DNA of 64,000 nucleotides from Pseudomonas sp. UBA5706 (GCF_002419965.1 NZ_DIHC01000043.1:62001-126000); one strand, 5' to 3'. Counted from the first letter of the stretch, positions 1 to 9,324 are shown. Translations and numbers: made by a program. The notes: generated by a model from the letters alone, not told the origin.

Positions 1-505
1 CGGCTTGCAGACCGCTGCCCGGACCGATGGCGCCGAACAGCGTCTGCGGCAAAGCAATCAGGTTATCCAGCCCAGAAGGTTTGGGGCCGCTGTCGAACAT
101 TACGTGAGCCTGGGATAACACGATCAGCACGCCTATACCTGCCAGCATGCCGTAGACCACCGCGGGCGCCGTCACCCTGAACCAGCAGCCGAGTTTGAAA
201 CGCCCGGCCAGCCATTGCAGCAAACCGGCCAGCAGCAGAATCGGCCCGAGCATGGCCATGCCGTGCTCGCGCACCAGTTCGAAGACTAGCACCGCAAGCC
301 CTGCTGCCGGGCCGCTGACCTGCAACGGTGAACCGGCCAGCCAGCCGACCACAATGCCACCAATGATGCCGGTGATCAGCCCTTTCGCCGGCGGCATCCC
401 GGACGCGATCGCGATCCCCATGCACAGCGGCAGGGCCACCAGAAACACCACCACGGAAGCCAGCAGCTCCCGCGGTAACAAGGACTTGAGACCTGTAGTA
501 GCCAT
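1..505 (-). CDS. SulP-family anion permease, N-terminal part (3' end outside window)
   Basis: The reading frame starts at an ATG at 505, preceded by a GGAGAG ribosome site, and runs off the left edge after about 168 codons. It encodes hydrophobic helices rich in Gly and Ala, including VVVFLVALPLCMGIAIASG near residue 18 and a GGIVVGWLAGSPLQVSGPAAG stretch near 49, which is the typical SulP transmembrane start. SulP proteins carry sulfate, bicarbonate or related anions across the inner membrane. The gene lies 138 bp downstream of a beta-carbonic anhydrase on the same strand, which suggests bicarbonate or mixed anion transport. The C-terminal STAS domain, if present, is outside the window. Other ORFs here are in wrong frames. 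Confidence 0.85.
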   Translation of the reverse strand, partial: MATTGLKSLLPRELLASVVVFLVALPLCMGIAIASGMPPAKGLITGIIGGIVVGWLAGSPLQVSGPAAGLAVLVFELVREHGMAMLGPILLLAGLLQWLAGRFKLGCWFRVTAPAVVYGMLAGIGVLIVLSQAHVMFDSGPKPSGLDNLIALPQTLFGAIGPGSGLQA

Positions 506-643
506 GACGACTCTCCGGAGAATTCTTCACACGTGACAACGCCCAACGACACGCGCAATGCGCGGCCGCTGTGAGCTGGAATGAGGGTGGAACCGTCAGG
601 GGTGCCGCAGCTTCACGAGCGTGTTGCTGGGCTCAGTCGGCGA

Positions 644-1378
644 TCAATAACGTCCGCGAGGTACGGTGGCCACTGGAGTCTTGTGATCGCCGTCCAGAGG
701 CAGGAAGCAGTCCTCCTCGGCGTCGTACGCGCGAATTTCACTGGTCTCGATGTCATAGACCCAGCCGTGAATGAACAGCTGACCGCTGGCCATTTTTGAC
801 GCGACCGAAGGGTGGGTGCGCAAATGCTGCAACTGGGCAATGACGTTTTCTTCGGTCAGCACGTGCATGGTTTCGTGCTCATCGGAACAGCTGCAGTTGT
901 CCTGGACCACGGTTTTGGCGACCTCGGCATGGCGCAGCCAGGCTTTGACGGTCGGCATTTTTTCCAGGGTGTCGGGGTTAAGCACTGCACGCATGGCGCC
1001 GCAATCGGAGTGTCCGCAGACGATGATGTGTTGCACGCCCAGCGCCAACACCGCGTACTCGATTGCAGTGGAAACGCCGCCGTTCATGGGACCGTAGGGA
1101 GGCACAACGTTGCCGACGTTGCGCGTGACGAACAGGTCGCCCGGGGAGCTTTGCGTGATGAGTTCGGGAACGATGCGCGAGTCGGCGCAGGTAATGAACA
1201 TGGCGCGAGGGTGTTGTGCCGTGGCGAGCTTCTTGAACAGTTCTTCCTGCTGCGGGAACACGTCATGGCGAAAGTGTTTGAAGCCATCGACGATGTGCTG
1301 CAACGCCTCTTCGGCGGATTCGGCTTTTGCTGCGGCTTGAATCGCCAGCGGCTGCGGTTGTTTATCCCTGCTGCTCAT
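644..1378 (-). CDS. Beta-class carbonic anhydrase
   Basis: A 244-residue protein that interconverts CO2 and bicarbonate in the cytoplasm. The beta-class zinc ligands are visible: CADSR with Cys64 and Asp66, and GHSDC with His123 and Cys126; the Asp66-Arg68 dyad is intact. The N-terminus (about 25 residues) is longer and more polar than in the shortest family members. It precedes the SulP transporter on the same strand, a pairing common in Pseudomonas, so the pair probably supplies or balances bicarbonate. The start is an ATG with AGGATG just upstream. Family assignment is firm; whether the symbol should be can or cynT cannot be decided from sequence. Confidence 0.95.
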   Translation of the reverse strand: MSSRDKQPQPLAIQAAAKAESAEEALQHIVDGFKHFRHDVFPQQEELFKKLATAQHPRAMFITCADSRIVPELITQSSPGDLFVTRNVGNVVPPYGPMNGGVSTAIEYAVLALGVQHIIVCGHSDCGAMRAVLNPDTLEKMPTVKAWLRHAEVAKTVVQDNCSCSDEHETMHVLTEENVIAQLQHLRTHPSVASKMASGQLFIHGWVYDIETSEIRAYDAEEDCFLPLDGDHKTPVATVPRGRY

Positions 1379-1706
1379 GTCTCATCCTCTCAGTCGGGTT
1401 GAAGTGGAGTTTCCAGTGATTGCGGTGGATGTCCACTTTTCTTGGCAACGGACAAATGCCATCGGTGCGTGACAAACGGGTCACTTGCGAAACACCTTAG
1501 CGATACAAACTTAATTGAAACTGAATGCACCGCTCTAGGCCGGGGGTCTGGCGTTAGACATTCTAAAGCCCGAACGCAGGCCGACGCTTGGCGCCTGCTC
1601 TGATAGCACAACTTGCCGGTGGCACCTGCGAAATCGCCACCGTCAACCAGCGATGCTGCAAAGACCCGCGGCACTGCGTGGGTTTCGATTCAAGACGCCT
1701 CGGGAG
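1379..1706. other. Intergenic region upstream of carbonic anhydrase
   Basis: This 328 bp spacer separates the carbonic anhydrase start from the 3' end of the radical SAM pseudogene. It should hold the carbonic anhydrase promoter on the minus strand. I see no convincing -35/-10 pair, hairpin terminator or small gene in it. Confidence 0.4.
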
Positions 1707-2765
1707 TCACAGCAGCGACATCTGCCCGCCCGGCGGACAGAACGCCTGGCAATCGAGTTTAAAACGCTCGCGATGGTTAAGGCCCAATCTTTTCACCGCA
1801 ATACTGTAGCGCTGCGCCAGCAGCTCGGCGAATACACCTTCGCCGCGCATTCGTGAGCCGAAGCGGCTGTCATACACCTGCCCGCCACGGCTCTGCCGAA
1901 CCAGGCTCATCACGTGCTCGGCCCGTTGCGGGTAATGCGCCTGCAGCCATTGTTCGAAAAGCGGCGCGACCTCAAGCGGCAATCGCAGCATCACATAGCT
2001 CGCACTCAAAGCGCCGGCCGCCTTGGCTTCAGCCATGAGCTTCTCCAGTTCCATGTCATTGATCATCGGAATCATTGGCGCCAGCAAGACGCCCACTGGC
2101 ACACCGGCATCGCGCAGCACCCGAATGGCCCGCAGTCGCGCCTTGGGCGCGGCGGCGCGTGGTTCGAGGATACGTTTAAGCTCATCGTCCAGCGACGTCA
2201 GGCTGATGAACACCGAGACCAGATTGAGCTTCGCCAACTCAGCCAACAGGTCCAGGTCGCGCAGAATCAACGAACCCTTGGTGATGATCGTGACCGGATG
2301 CCGATAGCGCAGCAGCACTTGCAGCGTGGCACGGGTCAGTGTGTATTCGCGCTCTATCGGCTGATACGGATCGGTGTTGGCGCCGAGGGTAATCGGCGCC
2401 ACGCTGTAGCCAGGTTTGGACAGCTGTTGTTCTAGCAGCGCCGCGGCGTTGGTCTTGGCAATCAGCCTGGTTTCGAAATCCAGCCCCGGTGACATATCCC
2501 AATAGGCATGGCTGGGTCATGCGTAGCAGTAGATGCAGCCGTGCTCGCAGCCGCGATAAGGATTGATCGAACGGTCGAACGGAATGTCGGGGGAAGTGTT
2601 GCGCGCAATGATGCTCTTGGCTGTCTCCAGCGTCACGGTGGTGCCTTGGGTCACCGGCACTTCCTGATACCAACCGTCGTCTTCGGCCACCGAGCGGTTC
2701 GGGGCGAAACGGTTGTGCGGGTTGGTCGCGGTGCCGCGGCCGCGCGGTGGCAATGGAATGGACAT
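1707..2765 (-). pseudogene. PA0069-family radical SAM protein, interrupted by an in-frame TGA
   Basis: Read through, this is a 352-residue radical SAM protein starting at ATG 2765. The Fe-S cluster motif CEHGCIYC (Cys73, Cys77, Cys80) is intact. Two codons later, at 2519-2517, the frame hits TGA, and the same frame then continues without interruption (PSHAYWDMSPGLDFETRL...) to a normal stop at 1707. The expected residue there is Arg (family reads CYARPSHAYWD), so a single CGA-to-TGA change explains it. No frameshift is involved. As written, translation gives only an 83-codon stub, although re-initiation at ATG 2495 could give a 262-residue fragment lacking the cluster. The substrate of this family is not known to me. 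A sequencing error is possible. Confidence 0.85.
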
Positions 2766-2958
2766 GCGCGCCTCTCGATAGCTGTTTATATATACAGTAT
2801 CGCGAAAATCCAGGCTCCTCCACGCTCTTGCGCGAGAAATGCCACGAGGCCGATCAATGGCGCTCAACGAAGTTTTGACATTTGCCTGACATCGCCTTGA
2901 CCTCGGCGCGTAGAGACTTGCCGCATCCTCCACCGCTCGTCCCCCACGGTAAGACTCG

Positions 2959-3633
2959 ATGCGCCTTCGATTGATCGCTTCGCTGGCCGCTACACTCATG
3001 GCGTTCTCTGCCTGCGCGGTGGCTCAGGCCGATAATTCGCCCCCTGCCGGATCGCGCCCGAGCGAGTGGGCTCAGCCGATCGACCCTCATTACAACCTGT
3101 ACCAGATGACTCCGACGCTCTACCGCAGCCGCCAACCCGATGCTGACGCTCAGCCATTGCTGAAAAAACTCGGCGTGGTGACCGTGGTGGACTTCCTCAA
3201 GGAGAGCGACAGTCAATGGCTGTCGGACCCAACGGTGACGCAGATCCAGATTCCATTGCAAACCGTGCACGTGGATGACGCGGACATCATTCAAAGCCTG
3301 CGCACGATTCAGACGGCTCAGGAAAAAGGCCCGGTGCTGATGCATTGCAAGCATGGGTTGGACCGCACAGGGCTGGTGGCGGCGATGTACCGAATCGTGG
3401 TGCAAGGCTGGAGCAAACAGGCGGCGCTGGATGAGATGGAACATGGGGGTTATGGCGATGAGGACAGCCTCAAGCACGGCATCGATTACATCAACAATGT
3501 CGACGTAGACGCGTTGAAAGCTGCCCTCAACAGTGGTGCATGCAGCACCAGCGCATTGGCCGGTTGCTCGATCAAAGGTTGGTTTCAAAAGACCGACGTG
3601 ATGGGCGTGCAGACCATTCTGTGGCGGTTATAG
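2959..3633 (+). CDS. Exported dual-specificity / tyrosine phosphatase-like protein
   Basis: A 224-residue protein with a clear signal peptide (hydrophobic residues 4-22, cleavage plausible after AQA), so it is probably periplasmic. The phosphatase P-loop HCKHGLDRTG gives catalytic Cys130 and Arg136 in the CX5R spacing, and Asp residues upstream (DDAD, about 106-109) could act as general acid. This matches small atypical dual-specificity phosphatases, which hydrolyse phosphotyrosine, inositol phosphates or phospholipid headgroups; the substrate cannot be inferred here. It is transcribed alone and diverges from the broken radical SAM gene. The ATG at 2959 fits the signal peptide well. Confidence 0.85.
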   Translation: MRLRLIASLAATLMAFSACAVAQADNSPPAGSRPSEWAQPIDPHYNLYQMTPTLYRSRQPDADAQPLLKKLGVVTVVDFLKESDSQWLSDPTVTQIQIPLQTVHVDDADIIQSLRTIQTAQEKGPVLMHCKHGLDRTGLVAAMYRIVVQGWSKQAALDEMEHGGYGDEDSLKHGIDYINNVDVDALKAALNSGACSTSALAGCSIKGWFQKTDVMGVQTILWRL

Positions 3634-3770
3634 CCCAAAACCTCCAGCAATGCGGGCTTGCGGCGGCAGCGTTGTATCAGCCACGAAAAACATGGCATTG
3701 AGACGTCGCCACCACCGGCAAACCCGATTGCAAGGGCCTTCAGCCAAAGCCAATCGGTCACCCAAGCGCT

Positions 3771-4058
3771 TCAGCTGGGATCAACCGGCTTTTTCAGCTT
3801 CGGATTCGGGAAGAACTGCACGCCCTGCACCTTTGGACCGGCCGGCTTTACCGGCGCCTTGTTAACGCGTGTGCCCAGCTCTTTCGGAATAGATTGACCC
3901 TGGGCGTTGAGCGTATCGGAATACCCGCACTGCACGCACTCGCGATGCGGCACGTCATCCTCGCTCCACATCATCAACTTGTCAGGCTCGCTGCACGCCG
4001 GGCAGACAGCCCCGGCGATGAAGCGCTTCTTGGTAATCACGTGCGGTGTATCGGTCAT
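3771..4058 (-). CDS. YheV-like zinc-ribbon protein
   Basis: A 95-residue protein with two CxxC knuckles (Cys19/Cys22 and Cys41/Cys44) forming a zinc ribbon, followed by a basic, proline-rich tail. It belongs to the small DUF2387/YheV family of putative metal-binding proteins, whose function is not established. Its ATG overlaps the stop codon of prlC (ATGA at 4055-4058), so the two genes are translationally coupled in one operon; the same prlC-yheV pairing occurs in enterobacteria. Confidence 0.85.
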   Translation of the reverse strand: MTDTPHVITKKRFIAGAVCPACSEPDKLMMWSEDDVPHRECVQCGYSDTLNAQGQSIPKELGTRVNKAPVKPAGPKVQGVQFFPNPKLKKPVDPS

Positions 4059-6106
4059 GCTGCCGCGTCCTCACTCAGGCCGGAATGGCGCAAGAGTGCG
4101 TCAATCGAAGGCTCGCGTCCGCGGAAGTCGACGAACAGCACCATCGGCGCTTGCGATCCCCCACGAGCCAGAATCGCTTCACGGAACGCGCGACCGGTTT
4201 CGGCATTGAGCACGCCGTCTTCTTCGAACCGGGAGAAGGCATCGGCGGAGAGCACTTCAGCCCACTTATAGCTGTAATAGCCCGCTGCGTAACCGCCCGC
4301 GAAGATGTGCGCGAAGCTGTTGGGGAAGCGGTTGTAGGCCGGCGGACGCATCACCGAGACCTCGTCGCGCACGCCTTCGAGCACTTGCAGCGTGGTACGG
4401 CCATCGCCATGGGTGGCATGCAGTTCGAAGTCAAAGAGCGAGAATTCCAGCTGACGCACCATCATCAGGCCGGACTGGAAGTTCTTCGCCGCGAGCATTT
4501 TTTCCAGCAGGTCCTGAGGCAGCGGCTCGCCGGTTTCGTAATGACCGGAAATCAGCGCCAGACCTTCCGGTTCCCAGCACCAGTTCTCCATGAACTGGCT
4601 CGGCAGCTCGACCGCGTCCCAGGCCACGCCGTTGATGCCGGAGGCACCTGCATGTTCGACCCGGGTCAGCAGGTGGTGCAGCCCATGGCCGAATTCGTGG
4701 AACAGGGTAGTGACTTCATCGTGGGTCAGCAGGGCAGGTTTGCCGGGTGACGCAGGGGTGAAGTTACACACCAGATTGGCTACAGGGCTTTGCAGCGTAC
4801 CGCCGGCGGTACGGCGACGGTCGCGGGCGCCGTCCATCCAGGCGCCGCCACGCTTGTTGGCGCGGGCATAAAGGTCGAAGAAGAAACGGCCCACGTGCTG
4901 GCCGTTTTCCTTGATTTCGAACAGGCGAACGTCGGGGTGCCAGGTGTCGAAGCCCTTGTGCTCGGCGATTTCGATGCCGTACAGCTTTTGTACGATGGCG
5001 AACAGGCCGCTCAAGACTTTGTCGATCGGGAAATAGGCGCGTAGAGTTTCCTGCGAGACGCTGTAGCGCTGTTCGCGCAATTTCTCGCCATAGAAACCCG
5101 TGTCCCAGCTCTGCAGATCCGCGCAGCCCTGCTCAGCGGCGTAAGCCTTGAGCTCTTGCAGATCCTGGGCAGCGAACGGTTTGCTGCGCTTGGCCAAGTC
5201 GCGCAGGAAACTCAGTACGTGATCGCTGGATTCCGCCATCTTGGTTGCCAGACTCAGCTCCGAGAAGCTCGCAAAACCCAAAAGCCTGGCCAGCTCCTGG
5301 CGCAGATCGAGGATCTGCTCCATCACCGGGCCATTGTCGTTCTTGCCCGCGTTGGGGCCCTGATCAGAAGCACGAGTGCAGTAGGCCGCGTAGACCTCTT
5401 CACGCAGCGCACGGTCCTGGGCGTAGGTCATCACCGCGTAGTAGCTCGGAAACTCCAGGGTAATCAAATAGCCGTCGAGGCCCTTGGCCTGAGCGGCTGC
5501 CGCCATTTGCCCCTTGGCCGAATCGGTCAGACCAGCGAGAGCGGCTTCATCGGTGACGTGTTTGGTCCACGCCTGTGTGGCATCGAGCAACTGATTGGAG
5601 AACTGGCTGCCCAGCTCGGACAATTTGCTCTGCACCTCGGCGTAGCGCTTCTGCTGCTCGGGCGGCAGGTCGATACCCGACAGTCGGAAATCACGCAGCG
5701 AGTGTTCCAGAATGGTTTTTTGCGCCACATCGTAGCCAGCGGCTTGCGGGCTGTTGGCCAAGGCTTCGAAAGCCTGGAACAACTCGCGATTCTGGCCCAT
5801 CTCGGTCGAATAGGCGCTCAGCGCAGGTAGGCAAGACTCATAGGCCTCGCGCAATTCAGCGCTGTTGCATACAGCGTTCAGGTGGCTGACCGGGCTCCAG
5901 GCAGCGCCCAGCCGGTCGTTCAGCTCGTCCATGGCCAGCACCAGGCCAGCCCATGTAGGCTGCTTGCCTTGCTTGGCCAGGAGGTCGGCGATCGCTGCGC
6001 GGTTGTCGGCCAGAATCTGGTCGATGGCAGGTTTTACGTGCTCGGCGCGGATCGCCGAGAAAGGTGGCAGGTCGTAGGATTGCAAAAGAGGGTTGTTCGC
6101 GCTCAC
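4055..6106 (-). CDS. prlC: Oligopeptidase A (M3 family metallopeptidase)
   Basis: A cytoplasmic zinc peptidase that degrades short peptides, including cleaved signal peptides. With the GTG start at 6106 the protein has 683 residues, the usual size of the family. The zinc motif HEFGH is at residues 470-474, and the downstream Glu-containing segment (NWCWEPEGL) is present. I prefer GTG 6106 (protein starts MSANNPLLQ) over an ATG 36 bp upstream: AAGGTG lies at proper distance and the extra 12 residues (Cys/Phe-rich) do not look native. It overlaps yheV by 4 bp downstream. Confidence 0.95.
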   Translation of the reverse strand: MSANNPLLQSYDLPPFSAIRAEHVKPAIDQILADNRAAIADLLAKQGKQPTWAGLVLAMDELNDRLGAAWSPVSHLNAVCNSAELREAYESCLPALSAYSTEMGQNRELFQAFEALANSPQAAGYDVAQKTILEHSLRDFRLSGIDLPPEQQKRYAEVQSKLSELGSQFSNQLLDATQAWTKHVTDEAALAGLTDSAKGQMAAAAQAKGLDGYLITLEFPSYYAVMTYAQDRALREEVYAAYCTRASDQGPNAGKNDNGPVMEQILDLRQELARLLGFASFSELSLATKMAESSDHVLSFLRDLAKRSKPFAAQDLQELKAYAAEQGCADLQSWDTGFYGEKLREQRYSVSQETLRAYFPIDKVLSGLFAIVQKLYGIEIAEHKGFDTWHPDVRLFEIKENGQHVGRFFFDLYARANKRGGAWMDGARDRRRTAGGTLQSPVANLVCNFTPASPGKPALLTHDEVTTLFHEFGHGLHHLLTRVEHAGASGINGVAWDAVELPSQFMENWCWEPEGLALISGHYETGEPLPQDLLEKMLAAKNFQSGLMMVRQLEFSLFDFELHATHGDGRTTLQVLEGVRDEVSVMRPPAYNRFPNSFAHIFAGGYAAGYYSYKWAEVLSADAFSRFEEDGVLNAETGRAFREAILARGGSQAPMVLFVDFRGREPSIDALLRHSGLSEDAAA

Positions 6107-6196
6107 GGTTTGGCACCTTGGCAGAAAGAAACACTTGAGCATCTTAATTACAATCGGCGCTGACCGCAGCTATCAGCGCCAGAGAAGGAGCCTATC

Positions 6197-6745
6197 GTGG
6201 CTATTCGCAAGTTCCAGCATCACACGCCAGCCCTTGGGGAACGGGCGTTTGTCGATCATTCGGCGATTGTCATCGGCGATGTCGAAATCGGCGCCGACAG
6301 TTCGGTCTGGCCACTAACGGTGATCCGCGGCGACATGCATCGTATCCGGATCGGCGCCCGCACCAGTGTGCAGGACGGCAGTGTGCTGCATATCACCCAC
6401 GCCGGTCCCTTCAACCCGGACGGTTTCCCGCTGTTGATCGGCGATGAAGTGACCATTGGCCATAAGGTGATGCTGCACGGCTGCACGATTGGCAGCCGAA
6501 TCCTGATCGGCATGGGCAGCACGATCATGGACGGGGCGGTGGTTGAGAATGAGGTGATCATCGGCGCAGGTAGCCTCGTTCCACCGGGCAAGCGTCTTGA
6601 GAGCGGCTTTCTTTACGTTGGCCGTCCTGTGAAACAGGTGCGCCCGCTGACGGAAAAGGAAATCGCGTTTTTCCCATACAGCGCGAGCAACTACGCCAAA
6701 CTCAAGGATCAGCATCTGGCCGAAGGTTTCGATAAACCCTGCTGA
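6197..6745 (+). CDS. Gamma-carbonic anhydrase-like left-handed beta-helix protein
   Basis: A 182-residue protein built of hexapeptide repeats (IVIGDVEIGADSSVWP, then further turns) of the YrdA/PaaY/CaiE type. The possible zinc-binding histidines are visible in GRTSVQDGSVLH-like positions (VLHIT, TIGHKVMLHGC). Such proteins are trimers; some have carbonic anhydrase or thioesterase activity, many remain uncharacterised. It starts at an ATG (GTGGCT precedes no better choice) after GAAGGAG at 6184-6190 and is divergent from prlC. The HAD phosphatase follows 33 bp later, probably in one transcript. Confidence 0.85.
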   Translation: MAIRKFQHHTPALGERAFVDHSAIVIGDVEIGADSSVWPLTVIRGDMHRIRIGARTSVQDGSVLHITHAGPFNPDGFPLLIGDEVTIGHKVMLHGCTIGSRILIGMGSTIMDGAVVENEVIIGAGSLVPPGKRLESGFLYVGRPVKQVRPLTEKEIAFFPYSASNYAKLKDQHLAEGFDKPC

Positions 6746-6778
6746 GCCGCTTATCCACAGCCGCCCATGAGAGACGAC

Positions 6779-7429
6779 ATGCATTACCAGAATATTCTGT
6801 TCGACCTGGACGGCACGCTGACCGATCCTCGCGAAGGCATTACGCGGTCGATCCAGTTCGCATTGAGCAAACTAGGCATAGAGGAGCCCGACATCACTCG
6901 ACTCGAACACTTTATCGGCCCGCCGCTGTTGCAGCAGTTCATGCATGCCTATGCGTTTGACGAGGCCAAGGCCTGGGAAGCGGTGGGCTTCTATCGCGAG
7001 CGCTTCAAGGTCACCGGGCTGTACGAAAACAGGGTGTTCGATGGCGTGTTAGAGCTGCTCGACCTGCTGTCGGATCAGGGCCGCACGCTGTTCATCGCTA
7101 CGTCCAAGCCTTGGGTATTCGCCCACGAGATCGCCCGGCATTTCGACTTCGCCCGGCATTTCAAGCTGATTTATGGCAGTGAACTGGACGGCACTCGGAC
7201 CGACAAGGTCGAGCTGATTCGGCATTTGCTGGATGAGCAAAAGCTCGATCCTAAGCAGACGTTAATGATCGGTGATCGCAAGCACGATTTGATTGGCGGC
7301 AAGCGTAACGGGCTGGACGTGGCGGCCGTGGGGTATGGATTTGGCAGTCGTGAAGAACTGCAGGCCGAAGCACCAACCTATCATTTCGAGTCATTGAAAG
7401 AGCTGCATCTAGCATTCTTGAAGGCTTGA
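6779..7429 (+). CDS. HAD-family hydrolase, phosphoglycolate phosphatase-like
   Basis: A 216-residue HAD phosphatase. Motif I is FDLDGTLTD near the N-terminus (nucleophile and acid Asp), motif II is in FIATSKP, and motif IV is GDRKHD. The insertion cap is the helical type of the Gph/PGP branch (ITRSIQFALSKLG...). I start it at ATG 6779 because GAGAG precedes it; ATG 6767 would add four residues and has no ribosome site. The substrate is not predictable from sequence. It follows the gamma-carbonic anhydrase-like gene closely. Confidence 0.85.
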   Translation: MHYQNILFDLDGTLTDPREGITRSIQFALSKLGIEEPDITRLEHFIGPPLLQQFMHAYAFDEAKAWEAVGFYRERFKVTGLYENRVFDGVLELLDLLSDQGRTLFIATSKPWVFAHEIARHFDFARHFKLIYGSELDGTRTDKVELIRHLLDEQKLDPKQTLMIGDRKHDLIGGKRNGLDVAAVGYGFGSREELQAEAPTYHFESLKELHLAFLKA

Positions 7430-7447
7430 GGCGAGCCAATGGCGGGC

Positions 7448-7525
7448 GCATCCTGTAGCGGTCCAGCTTGCCGGCGGTGAGGCCCTGGATCGTTACCGTC
7501 GGCAAGCCGGCCTGCTGCAGGATGC
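7448..7525. repeat. REP-like inverted repeat
   Basis: Outer arms GCATCCTGTAGC and GCTGCAGGATGC pair with one mismatch, and inner CTTGCCGG / CGGCAAG arms pair inside them. The element sits between two convergent genes. It resembles the short extragenic palindromes scattered through Pseudomonas genomes and could act as a transcription end or mRNA 3' stabiliser. Confidence 0.6.
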
Positions 7526-7532
7526 GTTGCGA

Positions 7533-8597
7533 TCAGGAAGATTTCATCAACCGCTCCAACGCTGCCTTGCGCTGATTCTGCGGCAGCTTACCCACATTTT
7601 CGACGGCATCGAAGAACGCAGGCCAGTCACCGTTGACCTGCTTGAACAGCTTCTCGAACGCAGGCACCCATTGGTCATATAGCCCGATGGGCAGCAGCCG
7701 GGCGTTGTTCATCGGCGCGTAAACCCAGCTGTCGAAGCGCTTGTCGCCATTCCACTGGCTGTCACGCAGTTGCCGGTACTCATCGCGCAAGCGCTCAAAC
7801 TCGCCGGCTTTGCGCTGGCGCATAAGCTCTGGGGCCAGAGGCTCGGCGTATAAGGCTTTCAGGCGCTCGCGAGTGCCCAGCACCAATTGCGTCAGTTGAT
7901 CGCGACGCAGGGCTTCGCTGGACGCTGTATCGGCAGGCAGCCCACGCGCGATGCGCCATTGCCGCGTGCCTTCTTCTTCCACGAATGTGGCGTAAGACTC
8001 ATTGAACTCGCTGTCGTCCTTGACGTAGAACCGCTGGTGCGCCAACTCATGGAAGATCAGCGTCGCCAGACGCTCATCGCCCCACTTCATCATCGAACTG
8101 ATGATCGGATCATTAAACCAGCCAAGGGTCGAGTACGCCTCGACACCACCGACATACACGTCCTTGCCATCGAGCTTTTGCAGCGCCGCCTCACCCCGCG
8201 CCGCACCCTGGTCGTAATAGCCGCGGTAAGCCACGCAGCCCGCAATCGGGAAGCAGTGGGTGACCGGGTCAAGGGAAAACTCTCCCGTCGCGAATACATT
8301 CCAGACCACGTAAGGCCGTTGGATATCGGCGTACAGGCGATAGCTTTTGTTATCCGGCAGGTGCAGGTGCTGAGTGGCAAACTTTCTTGCTTGTTGCGAC
8401 TTGATCAGGTGATCACGCAATTCAGGGTCGCGCTGCGGATCAGCAATCACCTGCGTTACCGGCTCGCGGGCGCGCAACAGGGCCAACTGGCCGCCGGCCA
8501 ATTGCGTGTAATAGGAAAGACTGGAGCAACCGCTGAGGAGTAAAATCGTCAGCGCCGGTAAGGCGCGCCCCAGACACAAGAGGTTCAATCGATTCAT
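7533..8597 (-). CDS. Zincin-type putative aminopeptidase lipoprotein
   Basis: A 354-residue lipoprotein: the signal sequence ends in the lipobox LLSGC, with lipidated Cys24, so it is membrane anchored on the periplasmic side. A gluzincin motif HELAH at residues 183-187 with a downstream Glu-rich segment (ESYATFVEEEG) supplies zinc ligands and catalytic Glu. This fits the Pfam 'putative aminopeptidase' family seen in many gamma- and beta-proteobacteria; substrates are not known to me. It is a single gene; ATG 8597 gives a standard lipoprotein leader. Confidence 0.85.
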   Translation of the reverse strand: MNRLNLLCLGRALPALTILLLSGCSSLSYYTQLAGGQLALLRAREPVTQVIADPQRDPELRDHLIKSQQARKFATQHLHLPDNKSYRLYADIQRPYVVWNVFATGEFSLDPVTHCFPIAGCVAYRGYYDQGAARGEAALQKLDGKDVYVGGVEAYSTLGWFNDPIISSMMKWGDERLATLIFHELAHQRFYVKDDSEFNESYATFVEEEGTRQWRIARGLPADTASSEALRRDQLTQLVLGTRERLKALYAEPLAPELMRQRKAGEFERLRDEYRQLRDSQWNGDKRFDSWVYAPMNNARLLPIGLYDQWVPAFEKLFKQVNGDWPAFFDAVENVGKLPQNQRKAALERLMKSS

Positions 8598-8703
8598 GCA
8601 GCGCCTTAACGTCTAATACAAGAATTGCCCACCACCAGCGTTATGCCGCAGAGCCGGTCCATCGCGCAACCCACAATGTCATCGCCTGAACGCGGAGTCC
8701 GTC

Positions 8704-9120
8704 ATGCGCCTGCACCTCTCGATCATTGCCCTGAGCCTGCTGGCCGGTTGCGCAGGCCCGCTGCCTGCGGTCGACCCGCAACAGGCCTGGGTTGATCTGC
8801 ATACCTTCACCGGCAAGACGCTGATGGCCGACAAACTCGATGGCGTGCGCACTGAAGACGGTCGCTATTTTCAGGTAAGCCCGGGCAAGCACAGGCTTGA
8901 AGTACGTTACGACTACGAATACGCGCCAGGCGGGCTGGGACTGTCGATGGACATCTACAACGAGCTGACTTGCTACGTCACCATCGACTATGACCACTTC
9001 GAGGCCGGGCACCGTTATCGCCTGGATGTGCGCCATATTGCCAACAGCATCGATGCGCAGCTGCGCGATGAGCAGCGTAAGGTGCTAGCGGAGGAGGGTC
9101 AGATCTTTTGTAATCCTTGA
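8704..9120 (+). CDS. Small conserved lipoprotein, function unknown
   Basis: A 138-residue protein with a short hydrophobic leader and lipobox LLAGC (Cys16), so a lipoprotein. The mature part is rich in Tyr/Asp and beta-strand-like segments (HRLEVRYDYEYAPGG, GHRYRLDVRH), as in the small PEGA-like or YajG-sized periplasmic lipoproteins. A Cys pair (Cys91 region and the last Cys near the C-terminus) could form a disulfide. I do not recognise a function. It diverges from the zincin lipoprotein. Confidence 0.75.
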   Translation: MRLHLSIIALSLLAGCAGPLPAVDPQQAWVDLHTFTGKTLMADKLDGVRTEDGRYFQVSPGKHRLEVRYDYEYAPGGLGLSMDIYNELTCYVTIDYDHFEAGHRYRLDVRHIANSIDAQLRDEQRKVLAEEGQIFCNP

Positions 9121-9324
9121 AACGCTGACTACCACTTCAATGTTCAATGGCGTTTGGCTCTGACCGGAAGGCATAAAAGCGCAACCTGCTCGCGATCGGC
9201 TGGGTATCGGCAGTAAACCCTGCCAACTGGGTGTAGCTGACACGACGACTACGCCCGCTTTTGCTGCCGCTTCACCACGTCGCGAGCCAGCTATGCTCCT
9301 GCGTCTTCGGCAGAATCTTGAAAG

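Noticed and set aside
2517..2519. Selenocysteine at the in-frame TGA of the radical SAM gene
   Set aside because: The family has Arg here, not Cys or Sec, the cluster cysteines are already complete upstream, and I see no SECIS-like hairpin immediately after the codon.
3634..3770. Possible small gene between the phosphatase and YheV genes
   Set aside because: The short plus-strand ORFs here run antisense into YheV and lack ribosome sites.
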